The notes below the pieces were generated by a model. The model ran no database searches. It saw nothing but the letters and a program-made list of their open reading frames with translations, and was not told the DNA's origin. 64,000 nucleotides of DNA from Symbiodinium natans (Eukaryota > Sar > Dinophyceae > Suessiales > Symbiodiniaceae): NCBI GenBank assembly GCA_905221605.1, contig CAJNDS010000768.1:62001-126000 (forward strand), written 5' to 3'. A program made the translations under genes and the position numbers. Shown here piece by piece: positions 10,898-21,889 of this stretch. How positions within the stretch are numbered: position 1 is the first letter of the stretch; each line of letters starts with the position of its first letter.

Positions 10898-12252
10898 TTA
10901 CTTTCTGACTGAGTCCAGGCGAGTGGCGGTGAAGGTGGCACGCGACAGAGGAGCACATCCATCTCTCCTGGGCTTTGGATCAGGGTTCCAATGCCTCTCA
11001 TCCATTAGACCAGGTTTCCCGTTGACAAGAACCACGAGACCTGACGACAGCCGAACACGGTCCACATTTTTGATCTCCCCTAAACCCTAAACCCTAAAGC
11101 CTAAACTTGCAGGGAGGCGGAGCTCGCAGGCTGGACAGAAGTCACCACCGCCATCGCCCACATACAGCACGCGATGGGGTTGGTAATCTGCAAGTAGCCG
11201 GCGCATGACCAGGCCCTGCAGAACACTACGTCGGATTTGTGGGTTTACGAAAATGAGGGACCCCTAATAGAGAGTCCCTTAAATAGTAGGATCTCCTTAT
11301 AATAAGGACCCCAATAAAGTACCCCTAATATCGATAAATCCCCGTTTTTTTGGAATCACGGAATCGAGATGGTCTCAGCGGTCTACCGTCCCCAGGGTGC
11401 TCGACAATTCACCGCGCAAAGCCTCTCTGTAGAAACCTTCAGGCAAACAAGCAACACCAACAGATGTCTACAAATCCAGCTTGAGTCGTCGCCGATATGG
11501 TCGAAACACTGCAGGTGCCGACTTTCAAACGTCTGGACATGTAAACGGTCGAAGAGGTACTCAGCAGACCTAGCACTGCCTCATCAGAGCACAGCATCAG
11601 GCCGCAAACGTTCGTAATTGGTTTCGCGAGGTGGGGGGTTGCGCCCTTTCGGAGGCCGGGGTATAAATTGTCAAAATCACACAATATGGACCAATGCGCA
11701 CACAAATCATGCTCTTGGGTTTTGCTCGAAAGGCCCTGGCCCAATAGGGTAGCAGCATTGAAACCCAGAATTTGGCAGAAACACTCAAGCAACCCGTCCA
11801 GCCAACGCCCACCTCGCTCCGCCAAACTTGATTGGTAGGAAGTGGAAGGAAGGGCGGGACGCAGGGTCTGCTTGTCTGCGTTTGGCTGGAGGTCGCTTGC
11901 AGGGTTTGATTGGCTGGAGATAGGCGGGGCTTGCTAAAGGAAGGTTGTTGCAAGGGGGGGGGGGGGGGCGGCTGGAGGGGTTAGCACGGAGCGGGGTAGG
12001 TTGGCTGGAGGGGACTTAGCGCATAAACAAAGCAAAACCTCCAGACGTACATGGGTCGAAGAAACTACCTGAATGGCCGTTGCACTTGAATGGCTGTTGC
12101 AGGTTGGCCGCGCTCCGCTGATTTAGCAACGTCACCGTACCCCTGGCGAACCGGGCGGCCCCCTGGCGCGCCTTGCAAAGATTGTCGGGGCAAAGTGGAC
12201 AGCCGTGAGGCGGCCCCACCTCAGCCCCGGGTCTACCACAGTCTACCACAAA
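10898..12252 (-). CDS. PHOSPHO-type HAD phosphatase, C-terminal three exons
   Basis: This is the one gene whose family I recognise. On the minus strand, exon 12252-12172 (start uncertain) ends HGCPLCPDNLCK. After a 955-bp GC-AG intron, exon 11215-11107 reads GLVMRRLLADY, then RVLYVGDGGGDFCPACELRL. After a 66-bp GT-AG intron, exon 11040-10898 reads SLVVLVNGKPGLMDERH and runs to TAA. Phases agree at both joins. The Cys-rich HGC..CP.NLCK block followed by VGDGxxDFCP is the signature of PHOSPHO1/2-like and plant thiamine-phosphate-phosphatase-like enzymes, which hydrolyse small phosphomonoesters. The conserved DGxxDFCP is HAD motif IV, which binds Mg2+. The tail after DFCP, about 55 residues, matches the family's usual length. 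The N-terminal half with DxDxT was not found. Substrate is unknown. Confidence 0.72.
11243..11340 (-). mobile_element. family A element inside the phosphatase intron
   Basis: A copy of the 100-bp family with ends GTTTACGA (11243) and TCGATAAATC (11331-11340) and the usual core: CCCCTAATA, AGTAGGATC, CCTTATAATAAGGA, CCCCAATAA, GTACCCC. It lies at the 3' end of the 955-bp intron of the phosphatase gene, in antisense relation to the plus-strand form. One terminus has lost the G of its GT. Confidence 0.65.
11957..11969. repeat. poly-G tract
   Basis: About 13 G in a row. A possible strong slippage or secondary-structure site. Confidence 0.85.
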
Positions 12253-12525
12253 TTGAACGGACACTTCATGTCCACCACACAAGTACTGCGGAAACCAGTC
12301 TCTTACACTGCCAGGCTGCATGAAAAGGGCGGATGTGCAAACGGCCATCGCCATCGAACTCAGCCTTGTTCGTGATAATCTCCTACAAACATCATACAAG
12401 AAGCGCACACAAAATGCTGAATGCATTCAGAATGCAAGCACTGAGGGTTTCACTGCTCAGTACGCAGACTGCATCATTCTCAGGAACCATGCATGTCGAT
12501 TGAACTGCTGTGAGCTCTGTCGCAC

Positions 12526-12543
12526 ACACACACACACACACAC
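12526..12543. repeat. (CA)n microsatellite
   Basis: Nine CA units just upstream of a CTCTCTCAG acceptor-like site. Confidence 0.9.
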
Positions 12544-12552
12544 CTCTCTCAG

Positions 12553-12644
12553 TGATTGCGAAACATCTGGGCATCTCCTACATCTACTCAGACCGCGAGA
12601 GCACCCTGCGCTCCGAGAAACAGCGCCGGAGGCCAGCAGCTTGA
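12553..12644 (+). CDS. possible exon, unknown
   Basis: The acceptor CACCTCTCTCAG precedes a frame reading IAKHLGISYIYSDRESTLR and then SEKQRRRPAA before TGA. Composition is very protein-like. The opposite strand is also open here, with a natural-looking helix (FERLFFKLLASG), so orientation is not settled. If the plus reading is right it may belong with the plus-strand frames at 12993-13172 and 13408-13563. Confidence 0.33.
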
Positions 12645-12992
12645 AGAAAAGCCTCTCGAAGGCGGTCGATAGCCGCTGATTACACGCAACCCTGTGGAAA
12701 CACCTTGCAGGCCCTCCTGGCCTCAATGAAAACGGTGTTGGCATCGCTGAGCACGACCTGCAAGGCCTGCGTTTTGAAATCTTTGCTCAGAACAATAATA
12801 AGTGTCTAGGTGAATTTGCTTTATTTGCGTATTGCGGTACATATACACATATTTGTGTATATACATATGCACTTTTCTGTATGTATATACATACATATGG
12901 CCCTTCCCACCCAAGTCTTATCAAGTGTCTTCTTGTACACCTTCACACCTAGTGAAGGTGCTGTAAATAGCCGAGCAATCGGCTTGTCTCAG

Positions 12993-13172
12993 GCAAAACG
13001 AGCTCGGGAAGATTTGTTCTGCGGCGGGTTTCCCAACAGTTACTGCAAGCAAGCGAAAAACTATAAGGGTACCACACTATTCTCTTCTGTTCTAGAGAAA
13101 GAAGCTCGTTCTTTGTTGTCCGAAAAAGTCGGACAGCTCTCTTATCTTCCACAAAAATTAGCTAGTTTTTAA
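12993..13172 (+). CDS. possible exon, unknown
   Basis: Opens after CGGCTTGTCTCAG. The frame reads AKRAREDLFCGGFPNSYCKQ and continues to LEKEARSLLSEKVGQLSYLP before TAA at 13170-13172. A splice donor inside the frame (near TATAAGGGTACC) is possible. The reverse strand also shows an open frame, so this is a moderate candidate only. Confidence 0.33.
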   Translation, partial: AKRAREDLFCGGFPNSYCKQAKNYKGTTLFSSVLEKEARSLLSEKVGQLSYLPQKLASF

Positions 13173-13407
13173 CCAAGAAATGGGAGGGGTGTTGCCCTTC
13201 ATGAACGGGAGCATGTGAACACTAATGCAAGTTTCGAAGCTGGGTGATCTGCTAATCTACATCTTTTGGACAGTGACAACTACGGATACTTGGGCGCAGA
13301 TCTGAGGGGTGGCGAGCATGTATATGTGTGTACATATATATATATATATGCATGTGTGTATAGCAGAATGCCAAACCCCCTTCCCCCCACTCTCTCTTCT
13401 TCCATAG

Positions 13408-13563
13408 GTTCATACAGTACCCTTTGTGGTGGACTGGGGCGGCATGCCGTGCAACAGAGGCTTGTCACAAACCTGCTTGTCGCACTTGTTGCAAGGGCCG
13501 CCGAACTGTTGCAAGCCTCCTGTTATTCGCCTTCACCCATACATGTATGACACATTCGTCTAA
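13408..13563 (+). CDS. 3'-terminal exon, Cys-rich end
   Basis: The pyrimidine-rich acceptor CTCTTCTTCCATAG ends at 13407. The exon has 52 codons to TAA: VHTVPFVVDWGGMPCNRGLS, then a segment with GPPNCCKPPVIRLHPYMY and the end DTFV. Strong hydrophobic and Cys/Pro patterning in one frame, and a good splice site, make this a convincing last exon. No family is recognised. The opposite strand is a weaker reading. Confidence 0.48.
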   Translation, partial: VHTVPFVVDWGGMPCNRGLSQTCLSHLLQGPPNCCKPPVIRLHPYMYDTFV

Positions 13564-13780
13564 AGGCAAGCTCTAGTCCGAAAGTGAGAATTGGGGGAGT
13601 CTTGCGTAAAAAAGGCAAAGGTGGCAGAGGGCAGAGGGCTCCGGAATCCCAAGCCCCGACGACCCAAAGCTTCGAAGCCTCGGCTTCCGCGGCTTGGCGA
13701 ACAGCTGCAAGGTTCCCTTCGAAGCATGGAACCTGAGGCTTCAACACCCCGACTGCGCATGTGGGCGCCGATTTTTTTTT

Positions 13781-13856
13781 GAAGGGGTCGGGGGGGGGGG
13801 GAGAGGAGGAGGGGAGGAAGGGGAGGAGGGGAGGAGGGGAGGAGGAGTGGAGTGGG
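13781..13856. repeat. G-rich purine tract
   Basis: About 75 bases almost free of C and T on the plus strand, with a G12-13 run and GGGGAGGA units. It could form quadruplex or triplex structures. Confidence 0.8.
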
Positions 13857-14913
13857 GACCCATCACGTGTTAGCTGTTTAGCTTTAGGGCAAAAGCTTTG
13901 TTAGGAAGCTCCTTATCATATCTTATCACAAAACTAATAGGCTCCGGGACCCTTGACATCTTAAACCAAAAGCCGATAGCAAACCGGCCGTCTGAATTGA
14001 GTCTTTGGGCAGTCCAGCAGGGGTCGAGAGTCTACAGTGGAGGTAGTAGCATGACGATCCCCTGCTAGCCGAAGGGCAACCGAAATTACTCAGCGTACCC
14101 CGCAAGACAACGCCTTCAAGTCCAAGGAAACTACCAACCACAACCCAATAGACCCAAACGCAAAAGCCTCGCTAGCCCGTCCCCCTCTCCACATGCATGG
14201 CCGCAGAACCGAGGCGACGCATTGTTCCACTGTGTCGCCTCTGTAAGCTTGAGGCAAAAGCACTTTCCCGCTGCAAGTGGGGTTGCTGCAGATGATGGGG
14301 GTGCGAGCGAGCGTTCACGGACTTTGGGCAGGCGTTGCGTACGTGAGCTGCAGGATCTTAAGGCGTACAGGGTCAATGGGTCATGGAGCAACTGCGGCGC
14401 GTAAGTGGGAACTGTTGCACCGACAGTCATGTCGTGGTTGATCGTCTGGCTATGATGAACACGAGTGTTGACATGGGGTGCCGGAGATGACAGAAAGAAC
14501 AACAGCACTTTTGTTCAGATGTGTCAGGTATGTGCAAACAATGAGTTAAATGCTTCAAAAGACACTGTGGAGCGCGCTTGAGACTTCCAAAAACTTGGGC
14601 AGTCACAACTTACTAGATGAGGCCCGCGGAGTCTTTAAGGCCTTTCATTAAAGGACTGCTGTGGAGTGGGCAAGCTTCAGTCAAGGACGTGGTCTGAGTG
14701 GCGTGAAATGCCGCGATCGAAGAGCTCTTTCATCTGGCTGTCCATCAGTGCAGTCCATCCTCAGCTGCAGCAACAAGGGAGATTGATATCAAGCTGACCC
14801 CAATGCTTACCCTTGAGGCTTGTGAGCTCACGCAAGACAATCCACGCGCAGACCAAACATCACATCATCACATGAGGAATACGAACGGTAGAAGAAGCAC
14901 AGCGAAAATAAGT

Positions 14914-14972
14914 ACAGAGAAAGAGAGAGAGATAGAGAGAGCGAGAGAGAGAGAGAGAGAGAGAGAGGGAGG
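14914..14972. repeat. (GA)n purine microsatellite
   Basis: GA-rich run with small interruptions. It reads as Arg-Glu repeats and extends a chance frame. Confidence 0.9.
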
Positions 14973-15023
14973 AAGAACAACACGTGGCAGCACCAAGCTT
15001 TGCCAGTCACCACAAGACGGCTC

Positions 15024-15438
15024 TCAAATGTCAAGGACAGCTGTGAAGTCCGGGGAGCCAAGGCCGCGCAGGGACTCGAAGCGACGCATAAGCTCCGGCC
15101 GGAGCTTCTCCTTTGGTCAATGAAAATCTTGCAAGTCCTATACTATATACGTCCAATCAACTGCAAAACGCTCAGCCGGAAGGGCCATCCTAGAAACTTA
15201 GGGTGCAGCGTGGTTGAGAGGTGCCATGGCATTTTCCGCAGAGGATTGCAGGTCTTCTCAGTCTTGTAGAAGCATGTGGTTCTAGTCCGTGGCCATATGG
15301 CAGGGAAGGACGGGGAAGCGGGGTGGGAGGGGCATGCCTTCGGGGCCAGGTACAAATCCTGTGCGGTTTCGGGATGAACAGGAGTCTGGGCCATCTAGCC
15401 GCTCAAACCCGAAGCCAAGTTGCCACGACGAAGGTATC
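15024..15438 (-). CDS. three-exon gene end, unknown protein
   Basis: Minus strand. Exon 15438-15294 (acceptor AATGCTGAG) reads IPSSWQLGFGFERLDG and on to PVLPCHM. Exon 15262-15170 (acceptor TCTACAAG) reads TEKTCNPLRKMPWHL, then HPKFLGWPFRLS. Exon 15110-15024 (acceptor TGACCAAAG) reads EKLRPELMRRFESLRGLG and ends FTAVLDI with a TGA stop. Phases agree at both joins. The first intron would be only 31 bases with a GC donor, which is unusually short; the second is 59 bases starting GTTTTGC. Function is unknown. The last exon is the firmest part. Confidence 0.45.
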
Positions 15439-15498
15439 CTCAGCATTTGCTGCGTAACGGGCATCTGACTTTGACGCATCTTTCACGTTTTTTCCGGG

Positions 15499-15702
15499 CT
15501 AGGGGAGCAGCGTGCAGGAGTCAATCGCCTCGGGAGGCATTAGGCGCAGGGGTTGAACAATGACAGTGGGTCTATGAGACTCTTTAGTGCTGCATGGCAT
15601 GACAAGCTGAGGATGCAGGGGTAGGACGCACTTGAACTTTTCATGCCCTGCCTGCTCAAGCACATCTTCAGAAAAACACGGCAACACCAGAAGAACTTTC
15701 AT
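15499..15702 (-). CDS. 67-codon frame with Met start, unknown
   Basis: A complete minus-strand frame: MKVLLVLPCFSEDVLEQAGH, then KFKCVLPLHPQLVMP, and IVQPLRLMPPEAIDSCTLLP before TAG. The hydrophobic start and even composition look real. It could be an exon whose upstream part continues past the Met, since dinoflagellate genes are usually split. It lies on the same strand as, and just upstream of, the 15024-15438 gene; a stop separates them, so they are either two genes or joined by splicing before the stop. The overlapping plus-strand frame looks less natural. Confidence 0.42.
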   Translation of the reverse strand: MKVLLVLPCFSEDVLEQAGHEKFKCVLPLHPQLVMPCSTKESHRPTVIVQPLRLMPPEAIDSCTLLP

Positions 15703-16034
15703 CCCTCAGCCCTTAGCCTGTACCTGAAGAACCAAAAACCCACTTTTTTGTACGTTCTTATTACAAAGCCCCTTATAGGATTCTTAGGTAACCTACAGAA
15801 ATGTAGGTTTTGGGGTCTTAAGGTAGACTTTCCCCAAGCTTGAAACTTTATTCTTGGATAATAATCAATTAACTGGTACATTAAGTGATCTACTTATTGA
15901 TCCATCATTTAATAAAGTGTATACGGAGCGGCCAAGCGGCCGAGTTTGCATTGATCAAGCTCCAGTCCTTACAGGGAAATGACCCTAAACCCCAAACCCC
16001 AAACCCTAAACCGGAAACCCTAAACCCTAAACAG

Positions 16035-16142
16035 TGTTTAGGGCACTCGGCCTTGCGATGCCTTGCAGTTCCATAACATTTGAACTTGGCAGGGTGCTCG
16101 GCTTGGGAGGGTTTATTTTGGGCTCGGACTTCCGAGATTTGT
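16035..16142. CDS. exon between inverted telomere-like blocks, strand unresolved
   Basis: A spacer of about 108 bases lies between CCCTAAA units (left) and TTTAGGG units (right). Read plus, from acceptor GCCTTGCAG, it gives ITFELGRVLGLGGF and FRDLS, ending CGG|GTTTAGGG. Read minus, from acceptor CTCGGAAG, it gives SEPKINPPKPSTLPSSNVME, ending ACT|GTTTAGGG. Both strands have usable sites because the flanks are inverted repeats. Neighbouring genes to the left are on the minus strand. Confidence 0.4.
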
Positions 16143-17273
16143 CGGGTTTAGGGTTAGGTCCAGTCTGGGTTTTAAGTTTTGGGTTTAGGGTTTAATAGGG
16201 TTTTAGGGTGGAGGGTTTAGGATGACTTCTGGCAGGGGGCAATGCTTTGGACGCACTGGGCTGATCCGCGCTTGCACGCTAGGAGTGTCGCCAACTTTCC
16301 ACACCTACCGGTACCTAGCTCTCACGCACCGACCGCTACCAAGCCCCTATACCTGCCGAGAAAACTAAACTAAACACCCAAGCCAGAACGCTGCAGAGCA
16401 AAACCCGAAAAAGTTTAAAACCCGAGCCTGAATCCTGTCTACAAAGATGGACGGCAACTTAGCCCTTTCTGACAAGTCGAAAGGGCATAATCCCAAACCA
16501 ACAGCCGCCGCAGAGGTGCAGGCGCTTGCAAGCCAGCCATGCTGCGATCAAGGGGTTTAGAGGTCTAGAGCTTACCTAGCTCGAAGGTCGAGGGTCCAAG
16601 CTTCGGGCATCAAAGTGCATCAAACACACAGGCACTACACCTCCTCAGCCCCCACAACCCACTAGACAGCTATGCAGCATGCCTCCTGTATCCTCCTTGC
16701 CACCCATGGCCCATTCCTACCTCAGTAGAGCTTCTCTGCCAAAGGGCCCTCTGTTTTACAGCCCAAACATACCAACGGACCCCAAGGGGGGATTGCTTTC
16801 ACAGCTGTGAGCCAAAGGGCAAAGGGTCAAAGCCAAAGGGCTTTGACCTACACAGTACTCCAGCTCACAGTCTTCTACTGCTAAGAATCAGTCAGCAACG
16901 TACGCACGGATGATCTGATAGTCGTGGCCGACGCGGGCAAGTGGAGCTGTACGCTGCTTCGCCGAAAGAGCAATGCTAGACTCCATATTCGTCAAGACGG
17001 AAGACCAACTCTCACACAATCATGCTGTCGCAACCACGACATGCACGGTTAAAACTCTGGAGAGACATGTGACAAGAAGGACAGCAGCTAAGTCCAAGCT
17101 CAAGTTCTCTGGTAGGCACTTGCCGGACCATGACAGCAACTTTCTTTTTTGGCCGCGCTGACTCTGCGCTGACGCTTGTGCAGGGCTGAGCCACGCAAAC
17201 ATTGTGGGTTTTGGGGCGGCGCGCGCTCTTAAGGAGTTCAAAGGTTCGGATATTGACACTTGGGCACTGGTAG

Positions 17274-17508
17274 TTTCGAAGTTGAGGACTCGACTGCAGG
17301 GCCTCCAAGGGACGCTGAGCGTCTCAGAGGCAAAGTGAAGGCGAAGCTGTCAGTGCGAAAACCGTCACCAAAGCCTCGAGCGCAGATCCAAAGTTGGAAC
17401 AGTTTCTTCACTGGTGCACAGTGCATGTCCTTTCCAATACCCGTTCAACCCGCGATCTCCTGCAGGCTACCTTTCAACGGCACATGTCCGGTTGGTTGTG
17501 ATTTCTAG
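17274..17508 (+). CDS. 3'-terminal exon, basic then Cys-rich
   Basis: After GGGCACTGGTAG (17273) a 78-codon frame runs to TAG. It reads FEVEDSTAGPPRDAERLRGK, then KAKLSVRKPSPKPR, WNSFFTGAQCMSFPI, and ends CPVGCDF. The basic Pro/Lys-rich middle and the patterned end look like a real protein tail. A plus-strand frame at about 16973-17123 with a GTAGGC donor may be an earlier exon, but its phase was not checked. Function is unknown. Confidence 0.42.
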
Positions 17509-17599
17509 GATCCTATGCCCATGTAGCCATAGAAGCAGGCTACGAAAATATGTACAGCAAGAGGGCTCAGGTCCTGCGTGGCTAGTCAGGCTTGGTTGA

Positions 17600-18756
17600 T
17601 GCTGCATAGTCGCTTCTGAGTATGCCGCGACTGCGCCGTAGATCAGGATGTGCCAGAGCCTCCGGGGGCTAAGCCCAACCCCTAAAGGCCCCAAATTAAG
17701 ACTTAAGACACGATCCACAAGCTAGAACCCACCAGCGGAATCAGCCCCGCACAGGACTTGCACATGCAGTTCATTGCTCGGTCGACATGGTTTCGGCCTC
17801 GAGGTTTGCGAGTTTTTGGCTGCAAAACCCTACGAACACATGGCCAGCCATGGTTTCTGCTGCCTCAACTCTATAGACCCTACTGGAACAAAAACAACCC
17901 CCAAGTCTCCCAGTTGCCAAAACAACATCTCCTGGTCGTGAGACCCAAAGCTGAATCGAGGCTATGCGCTGCGTTGGCGAAGTCTCCAGACATTTTATGT
18001 ATTTATTTTAAATCTCAAACGGCTCATGAGCCAACAAGCAGTTTGGGGACTCACGGGGGCCCTGCAGGAGATGAGGGCACCTTCCACTGCTTCAAGCCAA
18101 AGCGCTGATGGCTGCTGCCCACCAGGTCGAAACGCCCAGGTCTATAGCGCTCCTGGGAAGCGTGCGACGGGATGTTGGGATGGGATGCGTTGCTCGATGC
18201 TCTCGAGCGGTTTTGACTTCATGCCCGTTGGCTTTCCTGAGTCTCGGTTCACGCCTAAACAGGCCACAGCCGAGCAATGGTGCAAGTCGCCCGGGAGCAC
18301 CATTGCCAAAGGAGCAAAGGACGACGATGCTTGGACCAAGTCTTGACGTTGAAATGGGTGCCGGCAACTCTGGCACACGGTCAGTTGTCAAAACGGGAAG
18401 GCCCATCCTGAATTACAGGTGTGTATGCCTCCAGCCGGAAGACTTGCAACTCCTAAACCCGAAAAATCTCAGCTTATCTCGCCCAGGAGCTGGGATACTT
18501 CGGCTGTAGACCGTCGCTGCCTCTAGGTGCTCGCATTCAAGACTTTGAGGCGTACAGCGGAGAGTACATGGGGGGATGGTGAGTCTCTTGTTTCGGGCAC
18601 GGTTCGGAGCAATGAACATCTAATTAATTAGTTGTGTTGGGCGAAAATTCCGCACACGCATTGGACACCGTCCATGCAGACAGCCAACAGCATTCTCAGG
18701 GCACATCCGACAGCGCGCAAGGCCGAACTTCAGACTTCTGGCATCCTACCTTAAGC
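17600..18756. other. no confident gene
   Basis: Overlapping open frames of 100-130 codons exist on both strands (for example 18108-18509 plus and 18092-18406 minus), but none has a clear splice or composition advantage over its mirror image. Confidence 0.35.
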
Positions 18757-18838
18757 AAAAGCCCTAAGCCCTAAGCCCTAAGCCCTGAGCCCTAAGCCCT
18801 AAGCCCTAAGCCCTAAGCCTAAACCCTAAACCCTAAAC
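18757..18838. repeat. variant telomere-like array, CCCTAAG then CCCTAAA
   Basis: About eight AGCCCTA (CCCTAAG) units followed by three CCCTAAA units. On the minus strand this is the start of an intron, GTAGGTTTAGGG. Confidence 0.9.
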
Positions 18839-18842
18839 CTAC

Positions 18843-18951
18843 CGGATCACATGTGACGTGCTGTGAAATTCGGGGCCCGGGTGCCAGAGACCCCATGGAC
18901 ATGACGAGTAGGAGCCACACGCCGGCGGCCTCCGGAGTTTTCGAGGGTTTG
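18843..18951 (-). CDS. internal exon of 109 bp between telomere-like introns
   Basis: On the minus strand CCCTAAACCTTATCAAG is followed by 109 bases: one carried base, then 36 codons with KPSKTPEAAGVWLLLVMSMG and PRISQHVTCDP. The exon ends at CCG|GTAGGTTTAGGG. Both flanks are telomere-like. The hydrophobic core VWLLLVMS suggests a membrane or buried segment. The same 109-bp exon length recurs at 11107-11215 and 37207-37315. Function is unknown. Confidence 0.45.
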
Positions 18952-19019
18952 CTTGATAAGGTTTAGGGTTTAGGGTCTAGGGTTTGGGGTTTAGGATGGT
19001 TTGGGGTTTAGGGTTTAGG

Positions 19020-20750
19020 AAGACTTGACGTACAGAAGATGGCGTGACATGGATCCCACCCTCGCAGCTTCAAATGGGCAGTCTTCGATGCAAACTGCTC
19101 TGCCTGCCATGCAAGGTGGGACAGTCGCTGTGGAGTATAGTGTTGGTCTGACGATGCTTGATGTCACTTTGGACCCATGTGTTCTGCTACTTTGGGCCAT
19201 GTCGGGTTCTCATCATTTGCTTTAAGGCCACCATGTTGCGATGGTCGGATTATGACTTTTTCACTACAGCTCATACTCGCTACGCCCTGTCCAATCTACG
19301 ATCTATGCACAGGAGATTCAAAACTTGACGTCGCACGCCCTACCTGTCACAGCTGAAATCGAAGCTCACATCATCTGAGACCGTAAGGCGACACTTGAAA
19401 ACTCGATCGGCCTCACGTCCGGCGTGACATATGCAGAGCCAGTGTAAGGTAGGCCAAAGTGCACCTTGTGATGCTCGAGTCTGAGGTGGTTCTGTAAGGT
19501 GGAGCATAGCTGCAAGGACGATGTGGCCTTTGGCCATTCTTCTGGCTTGAGTGCCGGGTTTTGCTTCTGCGTTGTCTGCTCTTGCAGGTGTTCAGGGCGC
19601 TCAGATCACAAGCCCCTTCCATCAAGGAACCCAACACCAGAAGCATCCGGAAGCACTTCGAGTAGACCTGATGTGACTGCACTACCAGGTCGCTGTCCGA
19701 GCAGCTCAAGCCCCCGAAGATGAGAACCGGCGTAGACCAATCCCCACGTGTGGATGCGGTCTCCAATGCGAAGGCACCTGCTGGATATGGGCAGAAGGTG
19801 CCTCTGATGTGGGCCCGGGGCCACCAAAATGCTATGTAGACGTAGAAGCGCAATAAACCGAGGGGTACAACCTCCATCCTTAAACGGAGTGCTTCAGGCG
19901 TGTGAGCTGAGCGCTTTGAACCGGAGGCAAGCGCTAGCCGCTAACCTCAATCAAAGGAACAAGGGTGTCCTCAATCCTAACTTGGGGTTGATGAGGCAGA
20001 GGGATGCAGGGTTCATGGAAGGCCAGTTGCCTAAAGTGGCCAGGGCCACCAGCAGTGCCTGCCTTGGCTCTTGAAGGTTTCTTTGGGCTTCAGGCAGAGG
20101 ACGGGCTTTTGGGGCTTCTGATGGGCCTTGAAAGCTTTGGTGACGTTCAGTGCCCTGCAGAACTGTTAACTGACTTGTGGGCAGTACACCATCGAGCTGC
20201 AATTTCTGGGTTGTAGTCTGCTGCATTGCATGCATAATTACAGGGCAACGGAGGCACATATATTGCAGAGTGCTTTCGATTCTAGTCAGAGTAACTTGCA
20301 GCTGCACAGTGAGCAACCAAAACAAAACCAAGGCCCTTTGGCCTGACCGAAAAGCAAACACCAAGGATTGAAGACAATCTTGTGCCCATTATATATCACA
20401 ATGTAAGCAACTCAAGAACTCAAGACCTCCCGCCGCAGGGCCTCCCACCCCGAGACCCGGAGCCTGGAACCTCTAACCTGCAGCTTTCCAACTAGGTGGG
20501 GCTGGAGGGCAGCTTCTGCAGACCTGGAGACGCTTTAATTTGACATACATTGGTAGGGTGGGTAGGACAGCATCGAACCGAAACGTTACGAGGGCCGAGC
20601 TGCATGATGTACCGCCATTGCAGCTCGGGGTAGCAGTGAAAGCCTTTTTGAGCTGATGCGCCATGTTGCAGTGGGGTCGGCATAACAAAGGGGCCCTTTC
20701 CTGACATGCACTTTCTATGGCGGGTTGCAGTTTCGCCACAACAGTGAGAA
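19020..20750. other. no confident gene; ambiguous frames
   Basis: Two natural-looking frames overlap on opposite strands (19829-20074 plus, with QACELSALNRRQALAANLNQ, and 19951-20364 minus). No clear splice signal decides between them. Confidence 0.35.
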
Positions 20751-20752
20751 TG

Positions 20753-20754
<2 letters not shown>

Positions 20755-20787
<33 letters not shown>
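20755..20787. repeat. (TA)n microsatellite
   Basis: Unbroken TA run of about 32 bases. Further TA-rich runs are at 13334-13348 and 21006-21024. Confidence 0.9.
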
Positions 20788-20790
<3 letters not shown>

Positions 20791-21263
20791 CCTACCCACA
20801 GTTCCCGCAGTCCCCCGATGTCTCCCCAATGTCCCCCTGAGTCCCTGCAACCGAAGCCAGGGCACCCATGGGAACGCCGGACATGAAGCCACAAAGCCTG
20901 GTCCAGGCTGCAGGGCGAACGGCAATGCCAAAACCTCCTAACACCAAACGAGGCAGGAGAAGGAACATAATGGAGCATATATACATATATGCACATACAT
21001 TCGTGCATATATATATATATATATACCACCAAAATCAGAAAAAGCTAAATCTATGCACGAATACATGATGTGTGCGTGTGTGTGTGTCTCTCTATATACG
21101 TCTGACTGATTGAGCATGCTTCGCCTTGGAGGCTTGGATTGGACAGAAGACATCTGATTCTGCTGCAGAACTTCATCACACTTGGGACCCTAAACCCTAA
21201 ACCCCTAAACCCTAAGCCCTTGAGAACGTTGGACTTGATAAGCGCCTACCCTACATGCCACAG

Positions 21264-21864
21264 AGCGACAGAAGAAGTCCGCAGCACGAGATGTCCAGGC
21301 AGAGCCAACACTTCACCTGTCATAATGCGGCAGTCGTTCCTGTTGAATGTGTGATGCCAGGGCTTGTGGGCTCAAGTTTTCGGGCCCTGAGCCTGCGTTT
21401 CATCGCGGGTCATGCCACAAACGAGATACAGGTCTCAAATAGGCAGAGATCGATTTCTTAGGTTGATGTCGGAAGGCACATCGCTTGAGCCGCTGCTCAG
21501 GCACGATCGACTCAAATGACATATTCCAGGTGTGTAGCTGCCACGTTTCATGGCTCCATGCACAAAGTTCGTGACGGAGATGCACGTGCAGCCTATGGCA
21601 TACGAGCATGCAACAAACAGTCGCCCTATCAACACTTCAGCACGAAAAGGATGTCATCTCCGCATGCGCCTCATGCGCCTTCGAAGTCTCGCCGAGCGGG
21701 CAACGTTTGGTATTGAAATGTCGGTAGGCTGTATACATGTTCTGCATATCCCTGCTTTGACGTCCCCGTAAATCAGAAGGCTGTGTAGCTCCTCCCCCCC
21801 ACATGGCGAGGGCATTCCAATGCAACGCCGGAACAGAATCGAATCGAGGTCAACCCGACTCCCG
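21264..21864 (+). CDS. two-exon chain, unknown protein
   Basis: The preceding sequence carries CCCTAAA units and ends ACATGCCACAG. Exon 21264-21431 (56 codons) reads SDRRSPQHEMSRQSQHFTCH and on to RALSLRFIAGHATNEIQ, then the donor CAG|GTCTCA. The next exon, 21789-21864 (acceptor CTGTGTAG), reads LLPPTWRGHSNATPEQNRIE, then VNPTP, ending CCCG|GTTTAGGG. The join is in phase 0. One flanking intron ends in telomere-like units and the next begins with them. No family is recognised. Confidence 0.47.
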
Positions 21865-21889
21865 GTTTAGGGTTTAGGGTTTAGGGTTC
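21865..21889 (+). repeat. TTTAGGG units at intron start
   Basis: Three perfect TTTAGGG units starting exactly at the donor of the 21789-21864 exon. Confidence 0.85.
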
